64,000 nt of DNA from LGRD01 sp031415135 (GCA_031415135.1 JANORB010000127.1:1-64000), one strand, 5' to 3'; shown: positions 1 through 8,717, counted from the first letter of the stretch. Numbers and translations: made by a program. The notes: generated by a model from the letters alone, not told the origin.

Positions 1-1656
1 TTCTTCATCCAGGACGCGATGAAGTTCCCCGACCTGATCCACGCCGTCAAGCCCGAACCGCACAACGGCATTCCGCAGGCGGCGTCGGCACACGACACGT
101 TCTGGGACTTCGCCTCGTTGATGCCGGAATCAACCCACACGCTGATGTGGGCCATGTCTGACCGGGCCATCCCGCGCAGCCTGCGCATGATGCAGGGCTT
201 CGGCGTGCACACCTTCCGGCTCGTCAACGCACTAGGCGAATCGCACTTCGTCAAGTTCCATTGGCGGCCCTTGCTCGGCACCCACTCGCTGGTGTGGGAC
301 GAGGCCGTCAGAATCGCCGGCGCCGACGCCGACTTCCACCGCCGCGACCTGTGGGAAGCCATCGAGGCCGGCGAATACCCGGAATGGGAACTCGGGCTGC
401 AAATCTTCACCGAGGAACAGGCCGAAGGCTTCAGCTTCGATGTGCTCGATGCGACCAAGCTGATCCCCGAAGAATTGGTGCCGCTGACGCCGGTGGGCCG
501 CATGGTGCTGAACCGCAACCCGGACAACTTCTTTGCCGAGACCGAACAGGTCGCGTTCTGTACCGCGCACGTGGTGCCCGGCATCGACTTCAGCAACGAC
601 CCGCTGCTGGCCGGCCGCATCCACTCCTACATCGACACCCAGATCACGCGGCTCGGCGGCGCCAACTTCCACGAGATCCCGATCAACGCGCCGCTCGCGC
701 CGGTGCACAACCACCAGCGCGACGGCCTGCACCGGCAGGCGATCCATCGCGGCCGCGTCTCCTATGAACCGAATTCGCTCGGCGGCGGTTGCCCGTTCCA
801 GGCCGGCGCCAAGGGCTTCGTGTCGTTCCCGCAGCCGGTGATGGAAGACAAGCTGCGCGGCAAACCGGAGAAGTTTGCCGACCACTACACCCAGGCCACG
901 CTGTTCTACGACAGCCAGACCGAGGTCGAAAAGGCGCACATCGCGGGCGGCTTTCGCTTCGAGTTGAGCAAGCTCACGGTGCCGGCGATCCGCGAACGCA
1001 TGCTCGCCTCGCTGGTCAACGTGTCGGCCGAACTGGCGGCCACCGTGGCCGGCGGGCTGGGCATGGACGTGCCGCCCGCCCTGCCCCGCGTGCTGGACGC
1101 GCCGAACACGCCCGAGGTCACCCGCTCGCCGGCCTTGTCGCTCACCGCGCTGCCGGGCGACGCTGGCATTCGCACGCGCCGGATCGCAATCTTCGCGGCC
1201 GACGGCGTCACCGGCAAACCGATCGCCGCGTTGCAAGCGGCGCTGCGGGATGCCGGTGCCGCGTGCAGCGTGATCGCACCGCGAATCGGGGCCGTGAAGA
1301 CGGCCGATGGCGTTGCGCTGAATGCGCTGGGTTCGCTCGAGAACTCGGCCTCGGTGCTGTTCGACGCAGTGGTGCTGCCCGATGGCGCCGCTGGCGTGGC
1401 ACTTCTGGCCCAGCACCACCAGACGCTGGACTTCATCGCCCAACAATACCGGCACGGCAAGACCCTGCTGGCGCTCGGCGCGTCGACATCCTTGCTGGCC
1501 CAGGCCGGCGTCGGCCCGACGCTGCCAACCGGTGGCGCCGACCCCGGCGTGTTGATGGGCGGCGCCGGCGATGTGGCTGCCGCCGCAGCGGCGTTCATCG
1601 AGGCCGTGGCCAGGCACCGCCACAGCGCGCGCGACATCGAACCGCAGCCGGTGTGA
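1..1656 (+). CDS. katE: large-subunit catalase (HPII/KatE type), 5' end outside the window
   Basis: Decomposes hydrogen peroxide to water and oxygen in the cytoplasm. The reading frame is already open at base 1 and starts with FFIQDAMKFPDL, the segment that directly follows the distal-heme Asn in clade 2 catalases. About 170 N-terminal residues, with the catalytic His, are therefore missing from the window. The proximal heme-ligand region GRIHSYIDTQITRLGG is present, with the Tyr codon at 628-630. After about position 1160 comes the extra flavodoxin-like (class I amidotransferase-like) C-terminal domain (RRIAIFAADGVTG onward) that separates large-subunit from small-subunit catalases. The following phospholipase D gene starts 25 bases after the stop on the same strand, so co-transcription is possible. 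No frameshift is seen in the visible part. An internal Met at 19 is not the true start. Confidence 0.95.
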   Translation, partial: FFIQDAMKFPDLIHAVKPEPHNGIPQAASAHDTFWDFASLMPESTHTLMWAMSDRAIPRSLRMMQGFGVHTFRLVNALGESHFVKFHWRPLLGTHSLVWDEAVRIAGADADFHRRDLWEAIEAGEYPEWELGLQIFTEEQAEGFSFDVLDATKLIPEELVPLTPVGRMVLNRNPDNFFAETEQVAFCTAHVVPGIDFSNDPLLAGRIHSYIDTQITRLGGANFHEIPINAPLAPVHNHQRDGLHRQAIHRGRVSYEPNSLGGGCPFQAGAKGFVSFPQPVMEDKLRGKPEKFADHYTQATLFYDSQTEVEKAHIAGGFRFELSKLTVPAIRERMLASLVNVSAELAATVAGGLGMDVPPALPRVLDAPNTPEVTRSPALSLTALPGDAGIRTRRIAIFAADGVTGKPIAALQAALRDAGAACSVIAPRIGAVKTADGVALNALGSLENSASVLFDAVVLPDGAAGVALLAQHHQTLDFIAQQYRHGKTLLALGASTSLLAQAGVGPTLPTGGADPGVLMGGAGDVAAAAAAFIEAVARHRHSARDIEPQPV

Positions 1657-1681
1657 CGCCGGCATCACGAGCGCCGGTCTG

Positions 1682-2974
1682 ATGCCACTGCCCCGTCTTT
1701 CGCGTCGCACCGGCTGGATCGTGGCGGGCGCGGTGGCGCTCACGCTGGTGAGCGTTCTGCTGGTCGTCAATTTCATGGGCGGGGAGAAGAAGATCGAGCG
1801 CCGCATCGAGCGCCTTTATTCACTCGACGATCCGCGCTTTCGGCATGAGCTGGGCGTTCTGCTCGGGCCTGGCTTCGTCGCGGGCAACCGCCACCGGGCG
1901 CTGCAAAACGGCGATGAAATCTTCCCCGCCATGCTGGCCGCGATCCGCGCCGCGCGCACGACCATCACGTTCGAGACCTACATCTACTGGTCAGGCGACA
2001 TCGGCCGCGAATTTGCCCAGGCACTGGCCGAGCGGGCGCGCAGCGGGGTCAAGACCCATGTGCTGCTCGACTGGGTGGGCAGCGCCAAGATTGATGACGG
2101 CCTGCTCGCCGAGATGGAAGCCGCGGGCGTGCAGATTCGCAAGTTCCATCCGCCGCACTGGTCGAACCTGGGCCGAATGAACAACCGGACCCACCGCAAG
2201 CTGTTGGTGGTGGATGGCCGGATCGGATTCACCGGCGGAGTCGGCATTGCGCCGCAGTGGACCGGGCGCGCGCAAGACCCGGAGCATTGGCGCGACACCC
2301 ACTTCCAGGTCGAAGGCCCGGTGGTTGCGCAGATGCAGGCGGTGTTTCTGGACAACTGGATCAAGGTGACCGGCGACGTTCTGCACGGCGCCGACTACTT
2401 TCCGGCACTCGAGCCCGCCGGCCGGGGGCTGGCCCAGATGTTCAGCAGTTCACCCAGCGGCGGCAGCGAAAGCATGCAGCTGATGTACCTGCTGGCCATC
2501 ACTGCGGCGTCGCGTTCGATCGACCTGTCGGCGTCGTACTTCGTGCCGGACGAGTTGACCGTGGCCGCGCTGGTCGAGGCCATGCGGCGCGGTGTCAAGC
2601 TGCGCATCGTGGTGCCGGGCGGACACATCGACAGTGAAACCGTGCGCAGCGCCTCGCGCGCCACCTGGGGGCCGCTGCTGGCGGCCGGCGCCGTCATCAA
2701 GGAGTACCAACCGACCATGTTTCACTGCAAGGTGATGACCGTCGACGGCCTGCTGGTGTCGGTCGGCTCGACCAACTTCGACAACCGCTCGTTCCGGCTC
2801 AATGACGAAGCCACGCTGAACATCGTCGATGCCGAATTCGCCAAGCTGCAAACCACGATCTTCGAAGCCGACCTCGCGCTCGCGCGGCTGATCAGCCACG
2901 CCGAGTGGCTGAACCGCCCCTGGCGCGAAAAGCTCGGTGAGCGACTCGCCTCGCTGCTTCGATCGCAGCTCTGA
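1682..2974 (+). CDS. cardiolipin synthase-like phospholipase D protein
   Basis: Predicted membrane-associated phosphatidyltransferase that joins phosphatidylglycerol molecules (or PG and PE) into cardiolipin. The frame stays open upstream into the catalase gene, but the start at 1682 gives a sensible protein of 430 residues with an N-terminal membrane segment (WIVAGAVALTLVSVLLVVNF). Two HKD motifs form the active site: HRKLLVVDG with His171 and HCKVMTVDG with His348, followed by GSTNFDNRSF. The family normally has exactly two such motifs. It lies 25 bases after katE on the same strand and converges on the esterase gene. A second, lipoprotein-like paralogue is at 5732-7210. Substrate choice among ClsA, ClsB and ClsC types cannot be told from sequence alone. 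Confidence 0.85.
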   Translation: MPLPRLSRRTGWIVAGAVALTLVSVLLVVNFMGGEKKIERRIERLYSLDDPRFRHELGVLLGPGFVAGNRHRALQNGDEIFPAMLAAIRAARTTITFETYIYWSGDIGREFAQALAERARSGVKTHVLLDWVGSAKIDDGLLAEMEAAGVQIRKFHPPHWSNLGRMNNRTHRKLLVVDGRIGFTGGVGIAPQWTGRAQDPEHWRDTHFQVEGPVVAQMQAVFLDNWIKVTGDVLHGADYFPALEPAGRGLAQMFSSSPSGGSESMQLMYLLAITAASRSIDLSASYFVPDELTVAALVEAMRRGVKLRIVVPGGHIDSETVRSASRATWGPLLAAGAVIKEYQPTMFHCKVMTVDGLLVSVGSTNFDNRSFRLNDEATLNIVDAEFAKLQTTIFEADLALARLISHAEWLNRPWREKLGERLASLLRSQL

Positions 2975-3019
2975 GGCGTCGCGCTTGCCCGGCTTGTGCT
3001 TCGCTGGTGGCCGCGCCGA

Positions 3020-4132
3020 TCAGCCGGCTGCGCGCTCGAAGAAAAAGCGCAGCATCTCGCCCGTCGCGTCAGGCCCCTTGGCATCGGTATACGAGCCCTT
3101 GCCGTGGCCGCCCGACCAGGCGTGGCCGGCACCGTGCACCAGCCAGTGCTCGGCCAGCACCTTGCCTTCGTCGCCGTGGTGGACGGAGCGTGTGTAGCGC
3201 CGCCCCTGGGGTGAGACGCCCTGCTCCACGCGCATCGGTGGCGCACCCGCGTCGGCGCCGGCCACGGCCGCGCTGATCACACTCTCGCCGTTGCGCGGGT
3301 GAACGGTCTGGTCCTGGTCGCCATGGAACACGATGGTGGGCACGTGCCGGCGCACGGGCTCAGCCGCTTTCGAGCCGCCGCGCCCCGGGCCGGCCACGCC
3401 GCTCTTCATGACCGACAGCGCGCCACCGACGTCGCTCGCCGCGCCACGCGGCAAGCCCGAGTGGACACCGACGGCGCTGAACACGTCCGGGTAGGCCTCG
3501 GCGACGATGGCGGCCATCGCACCGCCGGCGGACAGGCCGGCAATGTAGACACGTTCCGGGTCGATGGCGTGCGCCTTGATCACCGCCTGGGTCATGCCGG
3601 CAATCAGCGCCGGCTCGCCGCTGCCGCGCTGCTGGTGGTTGTGCTTGAACCAGTTCCAGCAGCGCGACGGATTGGCGTCGCGGGCCTGCGCCGGGTACAA
3701 CACGAAGAAGCCCTGTTCGCGCGCGCGCTCGTTCATGTGGGTGCCGGCGGCAAAGTCGTCCGGATCCTGGGTGCAGCCGTGCAACATCACCACCAGCGCC
3801 AGCGGCCGGCCCTGATGGCCCGGCGGCACGTAGAGTTTGTAGCTGCGGGTCAGCCCGGCCTGGGTGTGGCTGCCGCTGCGGAAGTCGTCGCTGTCCGCCG
3901 CGGCCGCGGGCGGGCCACCCACCGCTGGCGAGCGCGCCAAGACCGGCGCCGCCATCGGGCCCGGCAGCCGGATCACCGGCGCGCCGGCGGGCGCTGCCCG
4001 GTGCAGCGGCGCGGGGCTGGCGCCTGCCGCACCGCCCAGCGCGCGCTGGATCAACTCGGTCGCTTCGGTCAAGCGGCCGCCCCGCGTGAGCCGGGTGGCT
4101 TCGGTCATCAATGCCTGGGAAGAGTCGTTCAT
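3020..4132 (-). CDS. PHB depolymerase-family esterase (alpha/beta hydrolase)
   Basis: Esterase of the LpqC/PHB-depolymerase family, 370 residues. The core begins near residue 90 (SYKLYVPPG). It contains the oxyanion-region motif HGCTQDPDDFA at 118-128, the conserved RCWNWF segment near 157-162, and the lipase box GLSAGG with nucleophile Ser201. A C-terminal GAGHAWSGG supplies the likely catalytic His. Residues 1-90 are a variable Pro/Ala-rich region without an obvious signal peptide, so a cytoplasmic site or unusual export is possible. The ATG at 4132 was preferred to one 14 codons upstream because AGAAAG lies at the right distance. The stop faces the phospholipase D stop. The regulator at 4171-4611 lies just upstream on the same strand, and the two are probably co-transcribed. 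The natural substrate is unknown. Confidence 0.82.
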   Translation of the reverse strand: MNDSSQALMTEATRLTRGGRLTEATELIQRALGGAAGASPAPLHRAAPAGAPVIRLPGPMAAPVLARSPAVGGPPAAAADSDDFRSGSHTQAGLTRSYKLYVPPGHQGRPLALVVMLHGCTQDPDDFAAGTHMNERAREQGFFVLYPAQARDANPSRCWNWFKHNHQQRGSGEPALIAGMTQAVIKAHAIDPERVYIAGLSAGGAMAAIVAEAYPDVFSAVGVHSGLPRGAASDVGGALSVMKSGVAGPGRGGSKAAEPVRRHVPTIVFHGDQDQTVHPRNGESVISAAVAGADAGAPPMRVEQGVSPQGRRYTRSVHHGDEGKVLAEHWLVHGAGHAWSGGHGKGSYTDAKGPDATGEMLRFFFERAAG

Positions 4133-4170
4133 GAATGCTTTCTGTGATGGTGGGCAGGAGGTCGTCAAGG

Positions 4171-4611
4171 TCATTTCAATCGACTGGCCAGCGCGGCCTT
4201 CACGGCCGGGCTGGCGTGCAGCGCGCCCAGCACGTCGATCGAGGCAATCGTGGCGAGCGCCAGCTCGGGTGTCACGTCGTCGGCGATGCTGGCCAGGCCG
4301 AGCACCCGGATCTGCAGCCGCTCTTTGGTGGCCTTCACGGCGCGCAGATCGTCGGCGCTGAAATGCTGCAATCCCAGCACGAGCATCTTGCGCGCCACCA
4401 CCTGCTTGAGCGCGTCTGAATGGGTGCTCAGCTGGTTGCGAATGGCGGTGCGGATGAAGTCGGTTCGGTTGCCGTAGAAACCTTCGGCCACCAGCAGGTC
4501 GATGTGCCCGAGATCAATGAAACCGAGGTTGATGGTGATCTTCTCGGACTCGGCAAGCCGGGGCTTGACGGCAATGGCGGCAACGTCGGCAGCGGAGGCT
4601 TTCTGGTTCAT
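4171..4611 (-). CDS. CopG-like ribbon-helix-helix regulator
   Basis: 146-residue protein. Residues about 25-65 (KITINLGFIDLGHIDLL...GFYGNRTDFIRTAIRNQL) have the strand-helix-helix pattern of ribbon-helix-helix DNA-binding proteins: a short beta strand, then NRTDFIRTAIRNQL as the second helix. Many of these proteins repress their own promoter. The C-terminal 80 residues are alpha-helical and not recognised. The gene ends 38 bases before the esterase start, so both probably form one transcription unit. Immediately upstream, at 4628-4674, lie CATCC/GGATG elements repeated with exact 11-base spacing, the layout expected for cooperative binding by a ribbon-helix-helix protein. Autoregulation is inferred from that layout. 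A role in polyhydroxyalkanoate or lipid metabolism is suggested only by the esterase neighbour. Confidence 0.75.
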   Translation of the reverse strand: MNQKASAADVAAIAVKPRLAESEKITINLGFIDLGHIDLLVAEGFYGNRTDFIRTAIRNQLSTHSDALKQVVARKMLVLGLQHFSADDLRAVKATKERLQIRVLGLASIADDVTPELALATIASIDVLGALHASPAVKAALASRLK

Positions 4612-4627
4612 GGCGCCATCCTAACAC

Positions 4628-4674
4628 CATCCATGTGGATGTTATAGGGATGGTATTTGGATGGTAAGGGGATG
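4628..4674. promoter_or_regulatory. tandem operator: CATCC plus four GGATG repeats at 11-bp pitch
   Basis: The plus strand reads CATCC at 4628-4632 and GGATG at 4637, 4648, 4659 and 4670. The four direct copies are spaced exactly 11 bases apart, one helical turn. The first pair forms a near palindrome (CATCCA-TG-TGGATG, 4628-4641). The block lies 17-63 bases before the start of the ribbon-helix-helix gene and after the stop of the DUF2177 gene. It should overlap the regulator's promoter. Binding by the adjacent regulator is inferred. Confidence 0.65.
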
Positions 4675-4683
4675 GAGCAGCGC

Positions 4684-5085
4684 TTATGCCAGGCGGTCCA
4701 GCACCAACTTCCCCGCCACCGCGGACACGCCGCTGACCAGGCTGCCCCAGGCCATGTCGAGAATCGACAAACCCACCGGCCAGTTCATCAGGGTGGCCAG
4801 GTTGGTCAGGTCGTAGGTGGCGTAGGCGAAAAATCCGAACATCGCGCCCGCCAGCGCCGCCTGGGTCCATGCCGACAGCGGCCCGTAAGGCGCCACCGCG
4901 AACACCATGATGCCGAGCGCGAACACGGCATAAAACAACACGGCGACGCCGATGTTCGGCCGCGCGGCCATCAGGTGGCCGATGCCCTGCTGGTACAGCG
5001 GCTTGGCGATCACGCCCAGCCACAGCAGGTCGAGCGCGATCATCACGATGGCGGTGGCCGCGTAGGCGGCGGCGTACCTGGTCAT
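4684..5085 (-). CDS. DUF2177 family membrane protein
   Basis: 133-residue integral membrane protein with four predicted hydrophobic segments. It begins MTRYAAAYAATAIVMIALDLLWLG and carries the family's characteristic GFFAYATYDLTNLATL and the terminal DMAWGSLVSGVSA stretch. DUF2177 proteins are small inner-membrane proteins of unknown function, common in proteobacteria. The gene lies 21 bases after the stop of the glycine-zipper lipoprotein gene on the same strand. Its stop comes only 10 bases before the tandem GGATG operator. No catalytic residues can be pointed to, so function remains unassigned. Confidence 0.85.
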   Translation of the reverse strand: MTRYAAAYAATAIVMIALDLLWLGVIAKPLYQQGIGHLMAARPNIGVAVLFYAVFALGIMVFAVAPYGPLSAWTQAALAGAMFGFFAYATYDLTNLATLMNWPVGLSILDMAWGSLVSGVSAVAGKLVLDRLA

Positions 5086-5106
5086 CGATCACGCGCCCCG
5101 GAACGG

Positions 5107-5568
5107 TCAGACCCGGTGCAGCTGGCCGGCTTCGACCCTGACGCGGTCGCCGACCCGCAGGTCATCGATGCGCTGGTAGTCGAACTGCCCGGTGCTGCCG
5201 TTGTCCAGGCGCACGCTGACGCGGTAGATGTCGCTCTCGCTCTTGTTGCGCTTCTCGATCTGGTTGCCGATCACCGCGCCGCCCACCACGCCGGCGCCGG
5301 TGGCCACGGCCTTGCCCTGGCCACTGCCGATCTGATTGCCGATCACCGCGCCCAGCACGGCGCCCAGCACCGCGCCGCCGCCACTGGTGCGCGAAGCGAC
5401 CGGCACCACATCGATGCCGCTGACATAACCGAACTGCGTCGCGTTGTTGTAGGCCGGTGCCGGCGCCGGCGCCACCGCCGAGTCGTTGCGCGGCGAGCTG
5501 GCCGAACAGGCGCTGATCACCGCCAGCGCTGACACGGAAAGAACAAGGACAAAGCTGCGTGCGTTCAT
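5107..5568 (-). CDS. glycine-zipper 2TM-domain outer-membrane lipoprotein
   Basis: 153-residue predicted lipoprotein of the SlyB / 17-kDa antigen type. The signal peptide ends in the lipobox VISAC, giving a lipidated Cys near residue 21. Residues about 65-105 form the glycine zipper (GGAVLGAVLGAVIGNQIG, then GAGVVGGAVIGNQIE), two short Gly-spaced helices typical of this fold. The C-terminal part (YRVSVRLDNG...VGDRVRVEAGQLHRV) matches the small beta domain often seen after it. Such proteins help keep outer-membrane integrity, often under envelope-stress control. An inverted repeat GTAGGC-N4-GCCTAC lies about 135 bases upstream at 5702-5717. The DUF2177 gene follows on the same strand. Confidence 0.85.
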   Translation of the reverse strand: MNARSFVLVLSVSALAVISACSASSPRNDSAVAPAPAPAYNNATQFGYVSGIDVVPVASRTSGGGAVLGAVLGAVIGNQIGSGQGKAVATGAGVVGGAVIGNQIEKRNKSESDIYRVSVRLDNGSTGQFDYQRIDDLRVGDRVRVEAGQLHRV

Positions 5569-5701
5569 GAAAAACCCCTTGCGGTTGACGAATTTGAAGC
5601 GGCACCCGAGCCGGGCGCCTGCTGGCCACTGTCGGCCCCGCGCCTCGCGCGAACCATCGGAGTGATGCGGATTTTTGCCTAGTCCGGCAGCCCCTGCGTT
5701 G

Positions 5702-5717
5702 GTAGGCAGCGGCCTAC
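5702..5717. promoter_or_regulatory. inverted repeat GTAGGC-agcg-GCCTAC
   Basis: A perfect 6-base inverted repeat with a 4-base spacer lies between the stop of the phospholipase D gene and the start of the lipoprotein gene at 5568. It resembles the TTCCTACAG/CTGTAGGAA motif seen before other stress genes here, but with C in place of A at the fifth position. It may be an operator for the lipoprotein or part of a weak terminator. No T tract follows. Confidence 0.35.
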
Positions 5718-5731
5718 GCTGACCTCACGGC

Positions 5732-7210
5732 TCAGAGCCAATACTCCCAGGCCCGGCCGAACAGCTCTTTCACGCGCAGGTCGATCGAGCGGCGTCGCCA
5801 CGCCTCCAGCGTGATCACCTGCGACGCCGCCAAGTCCTTGTCGAACATCGCCTGCACCTGGGCACCGAACTCGGCACCGAGCACCACCGCGTTCAATTCC
5901 TCGTTGTGCAGAAAGCTGCGCCAGTCGAGGTTGGTCGAGCCGACCGTCGCCCACACCCCGTCGATCAGCGTGGTCTTGGAATGCAGGATCACGCCGCGCC
6001 GCTCGTGGATCTTCACGCCCGCGCGCAGCAGCCGGTCGTAGTAGGCGCGCCCGGCGTGGAACACCAGCCACGAGTCGGTCTGGCTGGGCAGGATCAATTT
6101 CACGTCGACACCGCGCGCGGCGGCCGCTTCGAGCGTGGCGAGCAATTGCGGGTCGGGAACGAAATAGGCGTTGGTCAGAAATACGCTGGTCTCGGCGCTG
6201 CCGATGGCCGACAGCAGCGTGGCGTAGATCAGGCTGAACGGCTCGTCGGGCGAACTGCCGATGGCGCGCACCACTTCCTTGCCGGCGACCTCGGGGGGCG
6301 GAAAGTAGTTTTTCGGCGCCAGCGCTTCGCCCTTTTGTTTTTCCCAGGTGGCGATGAACAGCTTCTGGAACTCGGCCACCACCGGCCCGCGCAGTTGCAG
6401 GTCGGTGTCGCGCCAGGCCGGGCCATCGGCTGCGCCCCTGGAACGGGCGCGCGAACCCTGGCTGAACGAGCCACCCGAATAAACGCTGCTGATGTTGATG
6501 CCGCCCAGGAACGCGGTGCGGCCGTCGATGATCAGCAGCTTGCGGTGGTCGCGCTGGTTCAGCTCCCAGCCCTTGCGCGCTGCCAGCGGGTTGACGGGGT
6601 TGAATTCGAGCAGCTTGATGCCGCTGTCGGCCAGGCGCTGGAAAAACGCCGCCGGCGTGCGCAGCGTGCCAACGCTGTCGCGGATCAGGTTGACCTGCAC
6701 GCCTTGCCGCTGTTTGGCCATCAAAGCCTGCGCAAAACGTTCGCCGACTTCGTCGTCTTCGAGGATGTAGGTCTCCATGTTGATGTGGTCGCGCGCGGCC
6801 TCGATCGCCGCCAGCATCGCCCGGTAGGTGGCGGGGCCGTCTTGCAGCAGCGTCACCTGGTTGCCGGTGGTCAGCGGGCTGCCGACCAGCGCTTCTTCAA
6901 GGGCCAGGTGGCGCTCGAAGATGCCGGTGTCCTGGCCGCGGCTCTTCAGCCGCTCCAGCACCGCCTTGCTTTGCGCGGCCGACAACGGGCCGCGCGAGCC
7001 TTCCAGTTGCACCGGCTGGGCCGGGCGCCGGGCCAGGTCGGGCACGATCGTGGGCAGGCTGCTGCAGCCGGCCACGCAAACCAGTCCGGTCAGAGCGAAC
7101 AATCCGAACAGACCGGAGAACATCCAACGCAGCCAAGGCGACCACTCGCGTGCAGATTTCAGCGCCGATGAAAATCGCCGCTGTGCGCGGTTGCGGCGCG
7201 GCAGTGCCAT
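5732..7210 (-). CDS. phospholipase D-like cardiolipin synthase with lipoprotein-like N terminus
   Basis: 492-residue paralogue of the protein at 1682-2974. A long N-terminal hydrophobic segment (residues about 28-48) ends in VCVAGCSS, which may be a lipobox (Cys49) or simply a membrane anchor. Two HKD active-site motifs are present: DHRKLLIIDG with His222 and LHSKTTLIDG with His410, the latter followed by GSTNLDWRSF. This is the standard two-motif arrangement of cardiolipin synthases and related phosphatidyltransferases. The start is only 3 bases after the stop of the sorbosone dehydrogenase-like gene, so both belong to one operon that also holds the DUF3309 gene and probably the collagen-like lipoprotein gene. 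The C-terminal ...GRAWEYWL tail is typical of the ClsB/YmdC-like branch. Confidence 0.85.
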   Translation of the reverse strand: MALPRRNRAQRRFSSALKSAREWSPWLRWMFSGLFGLFALTGLVCVAGCSSLPTIVPDLARRPAQPVQLEGSRGPLSAAQSKAVLERLKSRGQDTGIFERHLALEEALVGSPLTTGNQVTLLQDGPATYRAMLAAIEAARDHINMETYILEDDEVGERFAQALMAKQRQGVQVNLIRDSVGTLRTPAAFFQRLADSGIKLLEFNPVNPLAARKGWELNQRDHRKLLIIDGRTAFLGGINISSVYSGGSFSQGSRARSRGAADGPAWRDTDLQLRGPVVAEFQKLFIATWEKQKGEALAPKNYFPPPEVAGKEVVRAIGSSPDEPFSLIYATLLSAIGSAETSVFLTNAYFVPDPQLLATLEAAAARGVDVKLILPSQTDSWLVFHAGRAYYDRLLRAGVKIHERRGVILHSKTTLIDGVWATVGSTNLDWRSFLHNEELNAVVLGAEFGAQVQAMFDKDLAASQVITLEAWRRRSIDLRVKELFGRAWEYWL

Positions 7211-7213
7211 GGC

Positions 7214-8530
7214 TCAGCGCCCTGAACTCACGCGCCAGACCACGTTGCCCACGTCGTCGGCCACCAGCAGCGCGCCCTGCTTGTCGAGCGCCACACCCAC
7301 CGGGCGGCCGAAGGCGTTGCCGTCGGCGCTCAGAAAGCCGGTCAGCACGTCGACCGGCACACCCGATGGCCTGCCGCTCGCAAACGGCACGAAGATCACC
7401 TTGTAGCCGCTGTGCGGGCGGCGATTCCACGAGCCATGCTGGCCGATGAACATGCCGTTGGCAAACGCTGCCGGCAGCGTGGTGCCGGCGGAAGACGCGA
7501 GCCCGAGCGACGCAGTGTGCGGCCCCAGTGCGTAGTCGGGCGCGATGGCCTTGGCCACCAGATCGGGCCGCGGCGGCTTGACCCGCGCGTCGACATTCTG
7601 TCCGTAGTAGCTGTAGGGCCAGCCGTAGAAGCCGCCGTCGCGCACCGACGTGAGGTAGTCGGGCACCAAGTCGCTGCCGATCTCGTCGCGCTCGTTCACC
7701 ACCGTCCACAAGCTGCTGCTCGCCCGCTCCCACGCCATGCCGTTCGGGTTGCGCAGGCCGGACGCAAAGAGGCGGTGCGCACCGGTTCGGGTGTCCAGCT
7801 CCCAGATGGCGGCGCGCTGGTCTTCGGCCTCGATGCCGCGTTCGCCCACGTTGCTGTTGGAGCCCACCGTCACGTACAGCTTGGCGCCGTCCGGGCTGGC
7901 GATGAGGTTCTTGGTCCAGTGGTGGTTGATCGCACCGGCCGGCAAATCGACCACCTTCACGCTCGGTGCCGTGATGCGCGTGTCGCCGGCGGCGTAAGGA
8001 AAGCGCAGCACCGCGTCGGAGTTGGCGACATACAGCCCATCACCCACCAGCGCCATGCCGAACGGCGAGTTCAGCCCCTCCAGCAACACCGAGCGCAGGT
8101 CGGCCACACCGTCGCCGTCGGTGTCGCGCAGCAAGCTGATGCGGTTGGCGCTGGGCACGGCCGCGCCGGCGCGCTTCATCACCAGGCCCATCACCCAGCC
8201 CTTGATGCCTTTGGCGCCGTCCGGCTTGGGCGGCGCGTTGGTCTCGGCCACCAGCACGTCGCCGTTGGGCAGCACGTGCAGCCAGCGCGGGTGGTCCAGG
8301 CCGGTGGCGAACGCGGCCACCCGCGTGCCCGCCGCCGCCACCGGTGCCGCGCCGTTCGCCCAGCCCTGGGCCGGTGCGATGTTCACGGTCGGAATCAGCG
8401 TCGGCCGGGGCGCGGGCAGCGCGGGTTGGGGCCCGGTGCCGGCCGCGACCGGCAGCGTGGCCACCTCACCGCACGCGGCGAGGGCCAGGGCCGCCGCGGC
8501 CAGCAGCAAGGCGCCGGCGCGATTTGTCAC
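7214..8530 (-). CDS. sorbosone dehydrogenase-family beta-propeller lipoprotein
   Basis: 438-residue predicted periplasmic or outer-membrane-anchored lipoprotein with a lipobox ending ALAAC (Cys20). The body matches the sorbosone dehydrogenase / PQQ-dependent glucose dehydrogenase-like six-bladed propeller family: FATGLDHPRWLHVLPNGDVLVAE, SLLRDTDGDGVADLRSVLLEGLNSPFGMAL, LYVTVGSNSNVGERG and GLRNPNGMAWE are all recognisable. Members oxidise aldoses or sorbosone using PQQ, though many are uncharacterised and the real substrate is unknown. The start is a GTG at 8530 whose first bases overlap the DUF3309 stop (GTGA, 4 bases), which suggests translational coupling. The phospholipase D gene follows after 3 bases. 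Confidence 0.85.
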   Translation of the reverse strand: MTNRAGALLLAAAALALAACGEVATLPVAAGTGPQPALPAPRPTLIPTVNIAPAQGWANGAAPVAAAGTRVAAFATGLDHPRWLHVLPNGDVLVAETNAPPKPDGAKGIKGWVMGLVMKRAGAAVPSANRISLLRDTDGDGVADLRSVLLEGLNSPFGMALVGDGLYVANSDAVLRFPYAAGDTRITAPSVKVVDLPAGAINHHWTKNLIASPDGAKLYVTVGSNSNVGERGIEAEDQRAAIWELDTRTGAHRLFASGLRNPNGMAWERASSSLWTVVNERDEIGSDLVPDYLTSVRDGGFYGWPYSYYGQNVDARVKPPRPDLVAKAIAPDYALGPHTASLGLASSAGTTLPAAFANGMFIGQHGSWNRRPHSGYKVIFVPFASGRPSGVPVDVLTGFLSADGNAFGRPVGVALDKQGALLVADDVGNVVWRVSSGR

Positions 8531-8685
8531 AGGCGTCCCATCAGCAGCAACACCAGCACGACGATCACCACCAACCCCAGGCCGCCCGCCGGCCCGTAGC
8601 CCCAGCTCTTGCTGTGCCCCCAGGTGGGCACGGCGCCGATCAGCATCAGGATCAAGACGATCAACAGAATAGTTCCCAGACTCAT
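8527..8685 (-). CDS. DUF3309 family 52-residue membrane protein
   Basis: Very short membrane protein, MSLGTILLIVLILMLIGAVP at the N terminus and a second hydrophobic helix VVIVVLVLLLMGRL at the C terminus, joined by a WGHSKSWGYGPAG loop. This is the full DUF3309 pattern. Function is unknown. A strong ribosome-binding site (GAGAGGAGAA) precedes the ATG at 8685. The stop overlaps the GTG start of the sorbosone dehydrogenase-like gene by four bases. The collagen-like lipoprotein gene ends 32 bases upstream, so the order lipoprotein - DUF3309 - propeller - phospholipase D looks like a single operon. Confidence 0.85.
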   Translation of the reverse strand: MSLGTILLIVLILMLIGAVPTWGHSKSWGYGPAGGLGLVVIVVLVLLLMGRL

Positions 8686-8717
8686 GGTGTTCTCCTCTCG
8701 GTTGTGATGGTGGTGAT

